A stretch of DNA of 64,000 bases from Brevibacillus panacihumi. GTDB lineage: Bacteria > Bacillota > Bacilli > Brevibacillales > Brevibacillaceae. Every line of letters begins with the position of its first letter. Positions within the stretch are counted from its first letter, which is position 1. The DNA is taken from NCBI RefSeq assembly GCF_003710985.1, contig NZ_RHHT01000002.1:434001-498000 (forward strand), read 5' to 3'. Under the pieces are notes generated by a model. It was given only the letters and a program-made list of their open reading frames with translations. It was not told the origin of the DNA and ran no database searches. Both the position numbers and the translations under genes were made by a program. This document shows, piece after piece, positions 25,130 through 34,224 of the stretch.

Positions 25130-27181
25130 TTATTTGACGGTAGAAATAATATGTCGGTCGGTCGGGATGGATGCAAAGCGGTAGCCTTTTTCCTTCAAAA
25201 ACTCGATCACATGCGGCAAAGACTGTGCCGTCGCAGCTTTGGTGGAGGAATCGTGCATCAACACGACGATTTCCTTTTGTTGTTTCACTTGTTGCTTGAT
25301 CTGGGAAAATGCGTCGGCAGCCGTGTATTTATTGCTCCTCGCATCGCCATTGGTGACGTTCCAGTCGATAAAGACGTATCCGCGCTTGTTGGCTTCTTCC
25401 TTGATGGCGGACATGACGTTTTGCTGCTTGTTGTACAGCTTGGGGTCCTGATAATTCAGGCTTACCGTGTTCGTACTGCCGCCCGGATACCGGAAAAGAG
25501 TCGGCTTGATCCCGGTTGCTTGTTCGATGAGTGCATTTCCTTTCTCCAAATCAGCGAAAAAGGCATCTTTGCTCTTGTACAGCGACCGATAATCGTGGGA
25601 ATAGGTGTGCCCTCCCAGGGCATGCCCTTCTTCGATAATGCGCTTCAAGATCTCCTCGTGGCCCGGCACATTGCGGCCGACGATAAAGAAGGTAGCTTTG
25701 GCGTCGTACTTTTTCAGCGTCTCCAGAATCTGTGGCGTCACTTGAGATGGACCGTCGTCAAAGGTGAGATAGGCCACTTTCTCCGACGCAGCGGGAACAG
25801 TCTGTTGCTCAGCTGGAGCAGGCACGGCCGGCGGAGTCTTGGGTTGATTCGGATTTGCTGGCTCTTCTTTCGGTTTTCCCTGCGGCGGTTGGACAGCCGG
25901 CGGTTCAGGATTTTTCGATTCTTCCACCGTTGGGGCAGGCGGTACAGCCGGCAGATGGATGGAAATGGGAATCGTCGGGAAAAAGGGCTGTTCGTTGTAA
26001 ATCAGATATGGACTGCGCAAAGATAAAAACTGGGCAAGCTGCGGGGCATACTCTGCCTCGATCTCTTGCGGACTTTTTTCGCTTTCCAATAGGGTGCTGA
26101 TTTTGTCTGTCCCCATGCGCTGATCGAAATCGCTTGTCTTCCCGTCGCTTCCTTTTTTCGGGATGGGAAAATGGCTCAGTTGTTGCGCATACGCCAATAC
26201 ATAGATCCCGGTTTTCGCTGGGTTAAACAGGCGGGGATCCATGATCTGCAGACGTACGCCGCCGTCCGTATCCCGGTCTTCCGGAAAGAATACAACACCG
26301 GGCAACAGACTGCCGTTCAGCAAATCTGCATACTGGACAGAGTCGATACCTGGGCCTCCGATCCAGCTGTAGTGGTCGGCATGGCGGATATTGGTTCCCT
26401 CCCCCAAGCTTGCAGCCAGATAGCGCATGGTGCTGCCCAGGTCAGGGAACTGCGGTGCTGGCTTGATCCAGCTTAGCCTTGTTTCCTGGTAGGACATGCT
26501 GCGGGTATAGCCCGCCATCGGGATAACGGAGACATCGGCACCGATCTGGCGATTGAAAAAGAGGGCAAGCTCGCCAATCGTCATGCCGTGTGTCAACGGG
26601 ATGGTATCAACGCCTGCGGGAGACAGGAAGCCTTCCTCCAGAACAGGGCCATCGACATTGATGCCGCCGAGTGGATTCGGATGATCCAGCACCAGGAGCG
26701 GCTTGTGGTGTTCTTTAGCCAGCAAAATCGCTTGCTTTAGAGTCGATAAAATGGAATCATGGCGGTTTCCTGTGTGTTGCACATCGACGAGCAGCAAATC
26801 GAGTGAGTCGATCACTGAGTTGGGAAGCTGCGGCGAAGGGGCAGCCAGGCTGTATACCGGAACGCCGTATACAGGGTGCAGGTAGGACGGATTGGCGTCT
26901 TCAGCCAAGGTTCTGCCGTCCAAACCGTATTCAGGAGTAAACAATGCTGTCAGTGAAACGGAGCGATCGCGTCGAATCATGTCGATCGTGCTGATGCCGC
27001 TGCCGTTGACACCGGTTTGGTTGGTGAGGAGTCCCACTTTTTTGTCTTCAATCATTTGGTGAAATTGTGTAAACAAAACATCGCTTCCCAATTGAATGAC
27101 AGCCGTGTTCGCGGAGCTTCCACCAGGGGGAATAATCGTTAAAATAAGAACGAGGATGAGGAAAGGAAGAATTTTTTTCAT
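25130..27181 (-). CDS. Fusion: NamZ/DUF1343 muramidase-like domain + NodB polysaccharide deacetylase
   Basis: A 683-residue exported protein (signal peptide to about residue 24). Residues about 30-410 match the DUF1343/NamZ family, known for exo-acting N-acetylmuramidases: KVGLLTNQTGVNGSG, VLDHPNPLGGINVDGP and PLTHGMTIGELALFFN are clear. A Pro/Glu/Lys linker (about 410-465) leads to a complete NodB deacetylase domain: TFDDGPS (Asp475, Asp476), HTYSH (His525, His529), RYPGGSTN, DWNVTNGD and VLMHDSS. The deacetylase metal site looks intact. In the NamZ part the common PEHG reads PEYG, and the usual DVGTR element reads HTGNR, so its activity may differ. Likely acts on wall glycan chains. Monocistronic. 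Confidence 0.87.
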   Translation of the reverse strand: MKKILPFLILVLILTIIPPGGSSANTAVIQLGSDVLFTQFHQMIEDKKVGLLTNQTGVNGSGISTIDMIRRDRSVSLTALFTPEYGLDGRTLAEDANPSYLHPVYGVPVYSLAAPSPQLPNSVIDSLDLLLVDVQHTGNRHDSILSTLKQAILLAKEHHKPLLVLDHPNPLGGINVDGPVLEEGFLSPAGVDTIPLTHGMTIGELALFFNRQIGADVSVIPMAGYTRSMSYQETRLSWIKPAPQFPDLGSTMRYLAASLGEGTNIRHADHYSWIGGPGIDSVQYADLLNGSLLPGVVFFPEDRDTDGGVRLQIMDPRLFNPAKTGIYVLAYAQQLSHFPIPKKGSDGKTSDFDQRMGTDKISTLLESEKSPQEIEAEYAPQLAQFLSLRSPYLIYNEQPFFPTIPISIHLPAVPPAPTVEESKNPEPPAVQPPQGKPKEEPANPNQPKTPPAVPAPAEQQTVPAASEKVAYLTFDDGPSQVTPQILETLKKYDAKATFFIVGRNVPGHEEILKRIIEEGHALGGHTYSHDYRSLYKSKDAFFADLEKGNALIEQATGIKPTLFRYPGGSTNTVSLNYQDPKLYNKQQNVMSAIKEEANKRGYVFIDWNVTNGDARSNKYTAADAFSQIKQQVKQQKEIVVLMHDSSTKAATAQSLPHVIEFLKEKGYRFASIPTDRHIISTVK

Positions 27182-27403
27182 GAATCGCCGCCTCTTTCGG
27201 GGTGAAAATGTCGTCGGTGTATGTCTATTGTAACGGTTTTTTGTAGCAAGATGGTTTCATTTTTGTAACAAATTGAAAATAGTCCAAACGTACGGGGTAC
27301 TAAGCATCAGAAGGTCATGAACGAGCCTTCAAACGGCAGGAATTTCTTGAATCGGCGCACGGGCTGTAGTAGATTATTAAACGAGCTATACGAGGGAAAC
27401 GGA

Positions 27404-28213
27404 GTGAAGAGGGTAATGATGAAGAAAAAGGCAACAGCACTCATTCTAGGGTTGTCACTTGTTCCGATGGCTGCTTCCTTTTCTATGAGCGCCAGCGCGG
27501 CATCTGCCATCCAGGTTGAGTACAACCAGACGAAAATCGTTTTCCCGGATCAAAAGCCTATTTTGCAAAAAAATCGCACGCTGGTTCCGATCCGCCCGAT
27601 AGCAGAGAGCCTTGGCTTCGAGGTGGACTGGAATGAGGCGAATCGCACTGTAATCATCAAAAAAGGGAGCGATCAGGTCAGACTGGTCGTCTCGCAAAAA
27701 TTAGCCCGCAAAAACGGGGAGACGATCCAGCTGGACGTTCCGACCCAGATCGTCAACCGGCGAACAATGGTACCTCTCCGCTTTATCGCTGAAGCTTTGC
27801 AATACGATGTCAATTGGGACCAGGAGGCGCAAACGGTTCTCATTGCCGATGCATCATCTGCAGCAACGCCTCCGGAAAACATGGCGGCAACAGCGCAAAC
27901 AACACAGCCCGAACAACCCGGGGCTGCGATCGAGCAGCCGAAGGAAGAAGTTATGTTTATCGATCCTGAGGAAATTACGGCGAACAGTGCCAACTTGATG
28001 GGGCTAGGCATCTATATCATCAAAGGAAAAGCCGAACCAGGTCTGGAGATGAGTGTCCAACTTGCAGACAAGACCTACGATGTAAAAGTCGCTTCAGACG
28101 GGACTTACAAATTTGAATTGATGGACAAGATTTTTGCCGATGAATACACCTTGACTGTAAGCAATGGGGATCAGGAGCAAATCATCGAAGGCGAGTTTAC
28201 CAAACGGAACTGA
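27404..28213 (+). CDS. Exported copper-amine-oxidase N-terminal-like domain protein
   Basis: A 269-residue exported protein. After the signal peptide (ends near SMSASAA) come two copies of the Cu_amine_oxidN1-type beta module, recognisable from LVPIRPIAESLGFEVDWNEA and the matching VPLRFIAEALQYDVNWDQEA (together about residues 38-140). In Bacilli this module is a wall- or surface-associated element rather than an oxidase. A Pro/Gln/Glu linker (145-180) leads to an Ig-like C-terminal domain (185-269). GTG 27404 follows GAGGG at seven bases; ATG 27419 is an alternative. No enzymatic site visible. Confidence 0.8.
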   Translation: MKRVMMKKKATALILGLSLVPMAASFSMSASAASAIQVEYNQTKIVFPDQKPILQKNRTLVPIRPIAESLGFEVDWNEANRTVIIKKGSDQVRLVVSQKLARKNGETIQLDVPTQIVNRRTMVPLRFIAEALQYDVNWDQEAQTVLIADASSAATPPENMAATAQTTQPEQPGAAIEQPKEEVMFIDPEEITANSANLMGLGIYIIKGKAEPGLEMSVQLADKTYDVKVASDGTYKFELMDKIFADEYTLTVSNGDQEQIIEGEFTKRN

Positions 28214-28244
28214 CCAGCAACTGGAAGTCGAGAATAGAGTAAGA

Positions 28245-28287
28245 ACACCTCCTGTACACCACACTATGGTCAAGGAGGTGTATTTTT
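28245..28287 (+). promoter_or_regulatory. Hairpin that contains the next gene's ribosome site
   Basis: ACACCTCCT (28245-28253) pairs perfectly with AGGAGGTGT (28273-28281), followed by ATTTTTG. The 3' arm is the Shine-Dalgarno of the lipoprotein gene starting at 28286. It may be the terminator of the preceding gene, a translational switch, or both. Confidence 0.65.
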
Positions 28288-28912
28288 GTTGAAGCGAAAT
28301 CTCTTGGGGCTCTGCGCATGTCTGATGCTGGCAGCAGCCTTCTCAGGTTGTACCCCCAACAAGCAGCAGGGTACGGAGGATCGGGGTGGCAATCAGGCAA
28401 AGTACGATACGTTCGGCGTCAATATTCGCAATGACAACGCAGGTACGGACAAAGGGCCGGCGTCGATGCTCGGACAAAGAATCATGCACAATCGCGAGCC
28501 GCAGCTGGTTGCAAAACTGGAGAGATTTGCCGAGGACCTGCCCGGAGTTGCGGATATCAAGGTTTTGGCTTACAAAGATACGATTCTGGCCGGGGTTTTG
28601 CCAGTCGGGACACTCAATCCGGGAATGGTCAATACGACTCCTTCCACCCGGTATACGCCTGGCGCTATCGTGAGGAATGCCAACGGCCATACAGACCATT
28701 TGCAGACAAAAGTTGTCGATCGGATGAGAACGCAACTGACCAGCTATTCGCGCTTCAATCTGTTATATGTAAGCACGGATCGGGCCATCTATGACAGGAT
28801 CCTCGATTTGCACACCCGAATTGAACGAGGCGAGCCGGTGAGTGACGACGTCTTTCAAACCCTGATTAATGATATCGGCTACACTGTAAAAGGATACAAT
28901 CTGACCGATTGA
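28286..28912 (+). CDS. YhcN/YlaJ-family sporulation lipoprotein
   Basis: A 208-residue lipoprotein: a hydrophobic leader ends in a lipobox (FSGC, Cys near residue 21). The core (VAKLERFAEDLPGVADIKVLAY and ILAGVLPVG, residues about 75-112) is the YhcN/YlaJ-type spore lipoprotein domain, a BON-like fold that handles exported spore or germination proteins. The segment 130-175 (RMRTQLTSYSRFNLLYVSTD) is the second family landmark. A TTG at 28286 (or the adjacent TTG at 28289) follows AAGGAGGTG. The ribosome site is buried in the hairpin described separately. Probably sporulation-expressed; no sporulation promoter was identified. Confidence 0.85.
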   Translation: MLKRNLLGLCACLMLAAAFSGCTPNKQQGTEDRGGNQAKYDTFGVNIRNDNAGTDKGPASMLGQRIMHNREPQLVAKLERFAEDLPGVADIKVLAYKDTILAGVLPVGTLNPGMVNTTPSTRYTPGAIVRNANGHTDHLQTKVVDRMRTQLTSYSRFNLLYVSTDRAIYDRILDLHTRIERGEPVSDDVFQTLINDIGYTVKGYNLTD

Positions 28913-28913
28913 G

Positions 28914-28942
28914 CGCCACCTGTTGCCCGGGTGGGCTTTTTT
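28914..28942 (+). terminator. Rho-independent terminator
   Basis: GCCACC pairs with GGTGGGC around a short loop just past the stop, followed by six T residues. Confidence 0.65.
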
Positions 28943-29033
28943 GGCTATTACGCCTTCACGGGCATGGCAGGGATTAGGCAGACCGATGAGGAATAAAAGG
29001 GATAGGAAAGGTGAACGGTGAGGAGTGCAGCGT

Positions 29034-32000
29034 ATGAATACGACACAAGTCTCTCTGATGAAAATAACCCCTCCCATACCAAAAACGGTAGTTCTGCGGC
29101 GCCCTGCCTTGGCCAAAAAATTGCGTTTGCTCACTCACGCGACACTTTGTCTGATCCACGCGGAGATGGGGTACGGCAAATCCACTGCTGTCTCGACATA
29201 CCTCCATGATGCCGGGATCAAGGCGAGTTGGTACCGCTGCGGCGAAGAGGATGTGGAGCTGTCCTTGTTTTTGCTGGGATTATTGGAGAGTATTCGGAGG
29301 AATCAACCGGAGTTTGGGCAAAACCTGAGGGAACGGATTACGAGTGCTCGCGAGCAGTCGGAAAGACTGGACGGGTGGCAGGTGGCCGAGCTTTTTTTGC
29401 AGGAGTGCATCACTTGCACCCAGCTTCCCACCGTTGTCCTGGATGATTACCATCTCATCCGCGAGGGCTCGGAAGCAGATCGTTTTGTAGAAAAGATCGC
29501 CATGCACCTCCCTTTGCGCGGAAAGCTGCTGATCCTCACCCGGACTCGTCCGGCATGGACAGGGCTTGATTTGATGGCGGCGCGTGGGGACTGCATGGAG
29601 CTAACTACTCCGGATCTGGCTTTTACCCGCGAGGAAAGCGAAACCTTCTACCAGGACGAATACGAGGTCATCTTGCATGCAGAGGAGTGGGATCGCGTCG
29701 ATCAGGTAGCAAAGGGATGGATCATGGCCTTGCGTTCCTTCGGCGAGCGGGTAGCGCGGGGCAATACGGTTGCGGACAGCCTGCGCGAGCTGTCGCGGCT
29801 GATGTATTTGCTGGAAGCAGAGGTTTGGGCGAAGCTGGACGCCAATATGCAGAAGTTTTTGATAGAGTCCGCAGTATTTACGGATTTCGATGCGCATGAC
29901 TGCTCTCAAGTCCTGGGGGAGAAGAGCGTAGAGCTGCTTCACGAAGCCAAGCGAAGCCACTTGTTTCTTTCGGAAGACGCAGATGGGAGGTACTCTTTTC
30001 ATCCGCTTTTCCGCAGGCTGATGGCGAGCAAGCTGGCTTCCGATACCGCAGCTTACCTGCGGGTCAACCGACTGGCGGCGCATTGGTACCATCGCAAGGG
30101 AGAGGCAGGCAAGGCCTACGAATGCCTCATGCTGGCAGAAGAGTGGGGGCTGTTGAGCGAGTGGCTGGCACAAGCCGCTGAGAGTCTGTTGATGGACGGA
30201 AAGCTGGATATGCTGTATCACTGGGCCAGCTTGCTGCCGATTCAGGCCAAGGACGATCAGCATTGGCTTTGGTTTTACCAAGCGGAGGTAGAGCGGTATC
30301 GCTGCATTTATCGACAGGCTTTCGATTCCTATCAAGTGTTTATCGGTTTGTGTGAACAAAAAAATGATCGGCACGGTCTTTGCCGCGGGCTGGAGGGCTT
30401 GGCGCGGGTTCACCTGGACAGCGTGCAGAATGTTCGGGCAGAGGAGCTGCTGAAGAGGGCGATCCAATTGCTGCCGGTAGACGTGCCGGAGCGGGAGCTG
30501 GCATCACGCCTGTACCGACTGTTGGCGGAAATCTACACAAATCGCGGCGATGCCAAGCAGGCGGCGGATTGGTACCAGCGAAGCCAGGAGCTGGAGCACC
30601 AGACAGAGGTGGAGCTTGAATCGCGGTTATTGTTTCGTACGGGACGCTTGCAGGAGGCTATTTCGCTTTTGGAGGAGAAGTGGAACCTGGAGCAGACCAG
30701 GCATCCAAGGCTGACCCGTTCTTATCGGGAGACGTCTTTGCTGCTGTCGTTTGTCTTCGCCTTGAATGGAGAATGGGAGCGGGGCTGGGCTGCCGCAGAG
30801 ACGGCGATTGAGTTGGGACAGGCGGCACACTCGCCCTTTGTCGAAGCGAACGGCTATGTCCGCAAGGCGCACGCGGCGCTGATCAGTCAAGAGCTGCCCT
30901 TTGACGAAATCCGCAAGCTGTACGAAAAAGGCTTGCGGATGATGGAGGAGCTGCAGTCTACCCGAGGGAAATCGGAGACGCTGCTGGGGCTCACGCTGCT
31001 CTACGGCAAGGAAAAGGCGTTGGAGCAGGCGCTTTTCTGGGGCAGGCGCGGCATGGAGGAAACGGAAGCCATGCGGGATGATTGGTTGAACAGCCTCGTC
31101 CGGCTGGCTGTCGGGATCGCCTATGCGAAAAGCGGCAAAGACGAAGATGCCGTGGCAGTGATCCAGGATTGCAGCGAACGGCTGCGTCTTTGCAAAGACA
31201 GCTATGGAGTTGTAATTTGCCAATTGTGGCTGGGGTTGCTGGCGTATCGCAACAAAGAGTGGGAGTTGTTTCACCAAGCCATGACCCAGGCATTGTCACT
31301 GATGCAAACTGGCGAATACGAGTTTCTTTTGCAGCGTTCGACGATGCTCACCCCGCATGACGTCCAGGCATTCATGCCGGTCTTGCTCGAAGCCGGCCGC
31401 AGGCAGATTGTCCCGGATTACGTCACATCACTGTTGGGAGAGCTGGGCCTGCAGCAGGTCAGCTTCCACCCTGGCTATACATTGCGAATCCAGACGATGG
31501 GACAGTTTCGCGTCTGGCTGGGCGAACAGGAGCTGCAGGACAAGGCATGGCAGCGGGGCAACGCCAAGCTGTTGTTTCAGCTGCTGATAACCAAACGCCA
31601 TCAGATGCTCACGCGCGAGGAGATCATCAACCTGTTGTGGGAAGGGCGCGACGACGAATCAGCAACAAGAGACTTCAAGGTCGCTCTCAACGCCGTCCAC
31701 AAAGCCCTGGAGCCTGACCGGGCGGCGCGCACAGACGCCTTTTTCATCCAACGGCACGGCTCTTCCTACGGGTTTAACCTGGCTTCGGGCTACCAGATCG
31801 ACGTGGAGGAGTTCGAGAGATGGGTCTCGCAGGGGTTGGAAGAGCGTGATCTCATACAGGCTGCCAAGATGCTGGAAAAAGGGCTTGGGTATTATCAAGG
31901 GCCTTACCTGCCTGAATGTCGGTACGAAGAGTGGTGTTCCGCGGAGCGTGACCAGATGCAGGAGCTGTTTTTGCGCGGAGCGGAACGATTGGCGCGGATT

Positions 32001-32234
32001 GGGCTGCAAAGGCAGGATTGGGAAAAGACGATCCGCTGGTGCGAAGCCATCCTTCGTGTGGACGATTGCTGGGAAGAGGCGTATCGCCTGCTGATGCATG
32101 CCTACTATCAGCAAAACAATCGCACACAGGCCATTCGTTGGTACGAAAAATGCGTCAACAAGCTAAAAGAGCAGCTGGGGGTAGAGCCGATGCCTGCGAC
32201 CATCGCTACATATCAGCAGATTATCGGAGATTGA
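29034..32234 (+). CDS. Large MalT/SARP-type regulator (ATPase-TPR-BTAD)
   Basis: A 1066-residue regulator. The N-terminal STAND-type ATPase has a Walker A in AEMGYGKSTAV near residue 42 and a Walker B-like VVLDDYHLI near 137, as in MalT. A helical region (about 330-800) is made of TPR-like repeats. The C-terminal 220 residues form an OmpR-type winged helix (FRVWLGEQEL, then LTREEIINLLW near 868) and a BTAD domain (ending KLKEQLGVEPMPATIATYQQ) as in SARP activators. Such proteins activate transcription on binding a small inducer. ATG 29034 follows GAGGAG. It ends in a terminator, and no regulated gene can be named with certainty. Confidence 0.87.
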   Translation: MNTTQVSLMKITPPIPKTVVLRRPALAKKLRLLTHATLCLIHAEMGYGKSTAVSTYLHDAGIKASWYRCGEEDVELSLFLLGLLESIRRNQPEFGQNLRERITSAREQSERLDGWQVAELFLQECITCTQLPTVVLDDYHLIREGSEADRFVEKIAMHLPLRGKLLILTRTRPAWTGLDLMAARGDCMELTTPDLAFTREESETFYQDEYEVILHAEEWDRVDQVAKGWIMALRSFGERVARGNTVADSLRELSRLMYLLEAEVWAKLDANMQKFLIESAVFTDFDAHDCSQVLGEKSVELLHEAKRSHLFLSEDADGRYSFHPLFRRLMASKLASDTAAYLRVNRLAAHWYHRKGEAGKAYECLMLAEEWGLLSEWLAQAAESLLMDGKLDMLYHWASLLPIQAKDDQHWLWFYQAEVERYRCIYRQAFDSYQVFIGLCEQKNDRHGLCRGLEGLARVHLDSVQNVRAEELLKRAIQLLPVDVPERELASRLYRLLAEIYTNRGDAKQAADWYQRSQELEHQTEVELESRLLFRTGRLQEAISLLEEKWNLEQTRHPRLTRSYRETSLLLSFVFALNGEWERGWAAAETAIELGQAAHSPFVEANGYVRKAHAALISQELPFDEIRKLYEKGLRMMEELQSTRGKSETLLGLTLLYGKEKALEQALFWGRRGMEETEAMRDDWLNSLVRLAVGIAYAKSGKDEDAVAVIQDCSERLRLCKDSYGVVICQLWLGLLAYRNKEWELFHQAMTQALSLMQTGEYEFLLQRSTMLTPHDVQAFMPVLLEAGRRQIVPDYVTSLLGELGLQQVSFHPGYTLRIQTMGQFRVWLGEQELQDKAWQRGNAKLLFQLLITKRHQMLTREEIINLLWEGRDDESATRDFKVALNAVHKALEPDRAARTDAFFIQRHGSSYGFNLASGYQIDVEEFERWVSQGLEERDLIQAAKMLEKGLGYYQGPYLPECRYEEWCSAERDQMQELFLRGAERLARIGLQRQDWEKTIRWCEAILRVDDCWEEAYRLLMHAYYQQNNRTQAIRWYEKCVNKLKEQLGVEPMPATIATYQQIIGD

Positions 32235-32247
32235 GAGCAAAGTTTTA

Positions 32248-32295
32248 GGGCTGTCCTACGGGTCATGTAATGACGCGATGGGCGGCTCTTTTTTT
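32248..32295 (+). terminator. Rho-independent terminator
   Basis: GGGCTGTCC can pair with GGGCGGCTC with several G-T pairs and is followed by seven or more T residues. Confidence 0.6.
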
Positions 32296-32309
32296 CTTGC
32301 TTCCGCCTC

Positions 32310-32338
32310 TTGACGAATCTTGGAAAAAACAATACACT
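32310..32338 (+). promoter_or_regulatory. Promoter of the tetR-hlyD-permease operon
   Basis: TTGACG, a 17-base spacer and TACACT. The start site should fall about 32345, immediately before the palindromic operator. Confidence 0.7.
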
Positions 32339-32347
32339 AATTTTTGT

Positions 32348-32361
32348 ACTGACCAGTCAGT
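32348..32361 (+). promoter_or_regulatory. TetR-type operator
   Basis: A perfect inverted repeat ACTGAC-CA-GTCAGT lies ten bases beyond the -10 element and 27 bases before the TetR gene. This is the expected place for autorepression; the TGAC/GTCA half-sites are typical of TetR-family operators that control efflux genes. Confidence 0.72.
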
Positions 32362-32388
32362 TCAAAATGATAGAGGAGTGTGGGAGTG

Positions 32389-32964
32389 ATGTCGACTTCA
32401 AAAAAAGACCAGATTGCCCAAGGGGCATTAACGGCTTTTTCCCAATACGGGTACAGCGAAACGACGATGGATTCGATTGCTGAAATCGCCCAGGTCGCGA
32501 AAGGCACCTTGTATTATCATTTTGCTACGAAAGAAGAGTTATTCTGGTACGTAGTCGAAAGAGGCGTGAAGATGCTGATCTACTCTGTGGACAGCGTGAT
32601 TTCCGACGAGACCTTGTCTCTGGAAGACCGCATGAAGAGCATACTGGATGGTCATCTTCACTTCTTTTCCGAGAACCGGGAGCTGTGCTTTTTGCTCCTC
32701 AGCATTTTTACGACAGATGAACAGCGCAATCAGTTTGCCGGAAAGCTGTTGACCAACTATTTCACCCTGATGGAAGGGTACATGCACGACCTGAAGGAGC
32801 AAGGATTTATTCGCCAGGATGCGGATATCCAGACGCTTGCTTCTGCCCTTTTTGGCATGGTGGGATTCACGGCTTTGCGCAAACAGTTTCGCAATGAACC
32901 GGTCGACATCGAAGCGAGCAGGAAGACATTGCTGCTGATGCTGGACGGGGCATTGCTGGAATAG
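32389..32964 (+). CDS. TetR/AcrR-family transcriptional regulator
   Basis: A 191-residue TetR-family repressor. The helix-turn-helix is standard (ALTAFSQYGYSETTMDSIAE, then IAQVAKGTLYYHFATKEELF, residues about 12-52). The ligand domain resembles the FadR/YerO group that guards efflux or lipid genes. ATG 32389 or GTG 32386 follows AGAGGAG. It is first in an operon with an HlyD adaptor (66-base gap) and an ABC-2 permease. The palindrome in its own leader suggests that it represses all three genes until an inducer binds. Confidence 0.9.
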   Translation: MSTSKKDQIAQGALTAFSQYGYSETTMDSIAEIAQVAKGTLYYHFATKEELFWYVVERGVKMLIYSVDSVISDETLSLEDRMKSILDGHLHFFSENRELCFLLLSIFTTDEQRNQFAGKLLTNYFTLMEGYMHDLKEQGFIRQDADIQTLASALFGMVGFTALRKQFRNEPVDIEASRKTLLLMLDGALLE

Positions 32965-33030
32965 ACCGAATGCCCATTGCTGGGGCTGGTCACAACCGAG
33001 TTTAGATAGACGTTGGAGGGAAGCACCGAG

Positions 33031-34224
33031 ATGAACAAGAAACGAGCATGGATCGGGATCGCTGGCTTTGTCGCCGGCATCGCCGTTTTAGGTACTTTTT
33101 TATTGGGGCCGGGTATCGGCAATGTAGCAGGACACTCCGCCCAAGCCCTGACAGGGGTAGTGGAAGGAACGGAAGTGGACCTCTCGTTTAAAATGGGCGG
33201 TTCCATCGAGCAAATCAGCGTGGTAGAAGGGGACGAAGTGAAGACGGGGCAATTGATCGCGACATTGAGCAGCGAAGAGCTTCTCGCGAAAAAAGAACAG
33301 GCGCAGGGAGCTTATCGACTGGCACAGGTCAAGCTGGAACAGGCAAAAAAGGGTGTTGCTTTGACTGACAGCTCCAGCAGCGCGCAGGTCGATCAGGCAC
33401 AGGCAGTAGTAGCCTCCGCGAAAGCGCAGCTGGAAGCCAATAAAAACGGAGCCCGCCAAGAAGAGATCGCCCAGCTCAAAGCGAAGCTGCAAGCGGCACA
33501 AACGGCCAAGGATATCGCAGCTACCAATCTGGAGCGGATGAACAAGCTGCTGGCAGAAGGCGCCATTCCACAGGTAAAAGTGGAAGAGGCCCAAATGCAA
33601 ATGGACAAAGCGGAAGCAGAGCTGAAAGCGGCCGACGAACAATTGAAGATGGCCCAATCGGGTGCTCGTCGTGAACAAGTCGACGCGGCGCAGGCGCAGC
33701 TTGATCAGGCAAAAGCAGCATATGATCAAGCAGTGGCAGGACGTGGTCAGGTCGGACTGAAGCAGCTGGATGTCCAATCCGCAGAAGCGGGAGTCCAGCA
33801 GGCAAAAGGCGCTTTGGAAGAGATCGAAGCGTATCTGAACAATACCAAGCTGACCTCTCCCGTAGACGGCGTCATCAAATCAATCGCCGTGCAAAAAGGG
33901 GAGCTCGTGTCGCAAGGATTTACAGTTGTGACGATTCAGGCCAAGGCTGACCATTACGTCAAGTTTTATGTCAATGAATTCGCGCTGGGAAATGTAAAAG
34001 CCAATGACACGGTAAAGCTGTATGTACCTGCCCTTAATCAAGAAGTCGAGGGAAAAGTGGCGACCATCGCGCCAGCTGCTGACTTCGCCGTGAAAAAAGC
34101 GACACAGGAGCTGGGGGATCGAGACATCCGCGCCTTCGCTGTCAAAGTGGTTCTGGCAGATGCCAACATTCGTCCGGGGATCACGGTGGAGTGGGGGTTA
34201 GAAGGAGCTGGTATCGGTGAGTAA
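33031..34224 (+). CDS. HlyD-family membrane-fusion adaptor
   Basis: A 397-residue membrane-anchored adaptor. One N-terminal membrane span (residues 6-28) is followed by a biotinyl-lipoyl-like half (VEGTEVDLSFKMGGSIEQI near 46), a long Ala/Gln/Lys-rich coiled coil (about 85-255, many AQAQLDQAKAAYDQAV-type heptads), the second lipoyl half (LTSPVDGVIKSIAVQKGELV near 277) and a beta-barrel domain. Such proteins couple inner-membrane exporters to the cell surface. It overlaps the permease gene by eight bases. Closest in type to the YbhG/HlyD_D23 group. Confidence 0.88.
   Translation: MNKKRAWIGIAGFVAGIAVLGTFLLGPGIGNVAGHSAQALTGVVEGTEVDLSFKMGGSIEQISVVEGDEVKTGQLIATLSSEELLAKKEQAQGAYRLAQVKLEQAKKGVALTDSSSSAQVDQAQAVVASAKAQLEANKNGARQEEIAQLKAKLQAAQTAKDIAATNLERMNKLLAEGAIPQVKVEEAQMQMDKAEAELKAADEQLKMAQSGARREQVDAAQAQLDQAKAAYDQAVAGRGQVGLKQLDVQSAEAGVQQAKGALEEIEAYLNNTKLTSPVDGVIKSIAVQKGELVSQGFTVVTIQAKADHYVKFYVNEFALGNVKANDTVKLYVPALNQEVEGKVATIAPAADFAVKKATQELGDRDIRAFAVKVVLADANIRPGITVEWGLEGAGIGE

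Noticed and set aside
29701-31299. Several 80-290 codon reading frames on both strands inside the large regulator gene
   Set aside because: They are out-of-frame shadows in a GC-rich coding region; none has a ribosome site or a recognisable domain.
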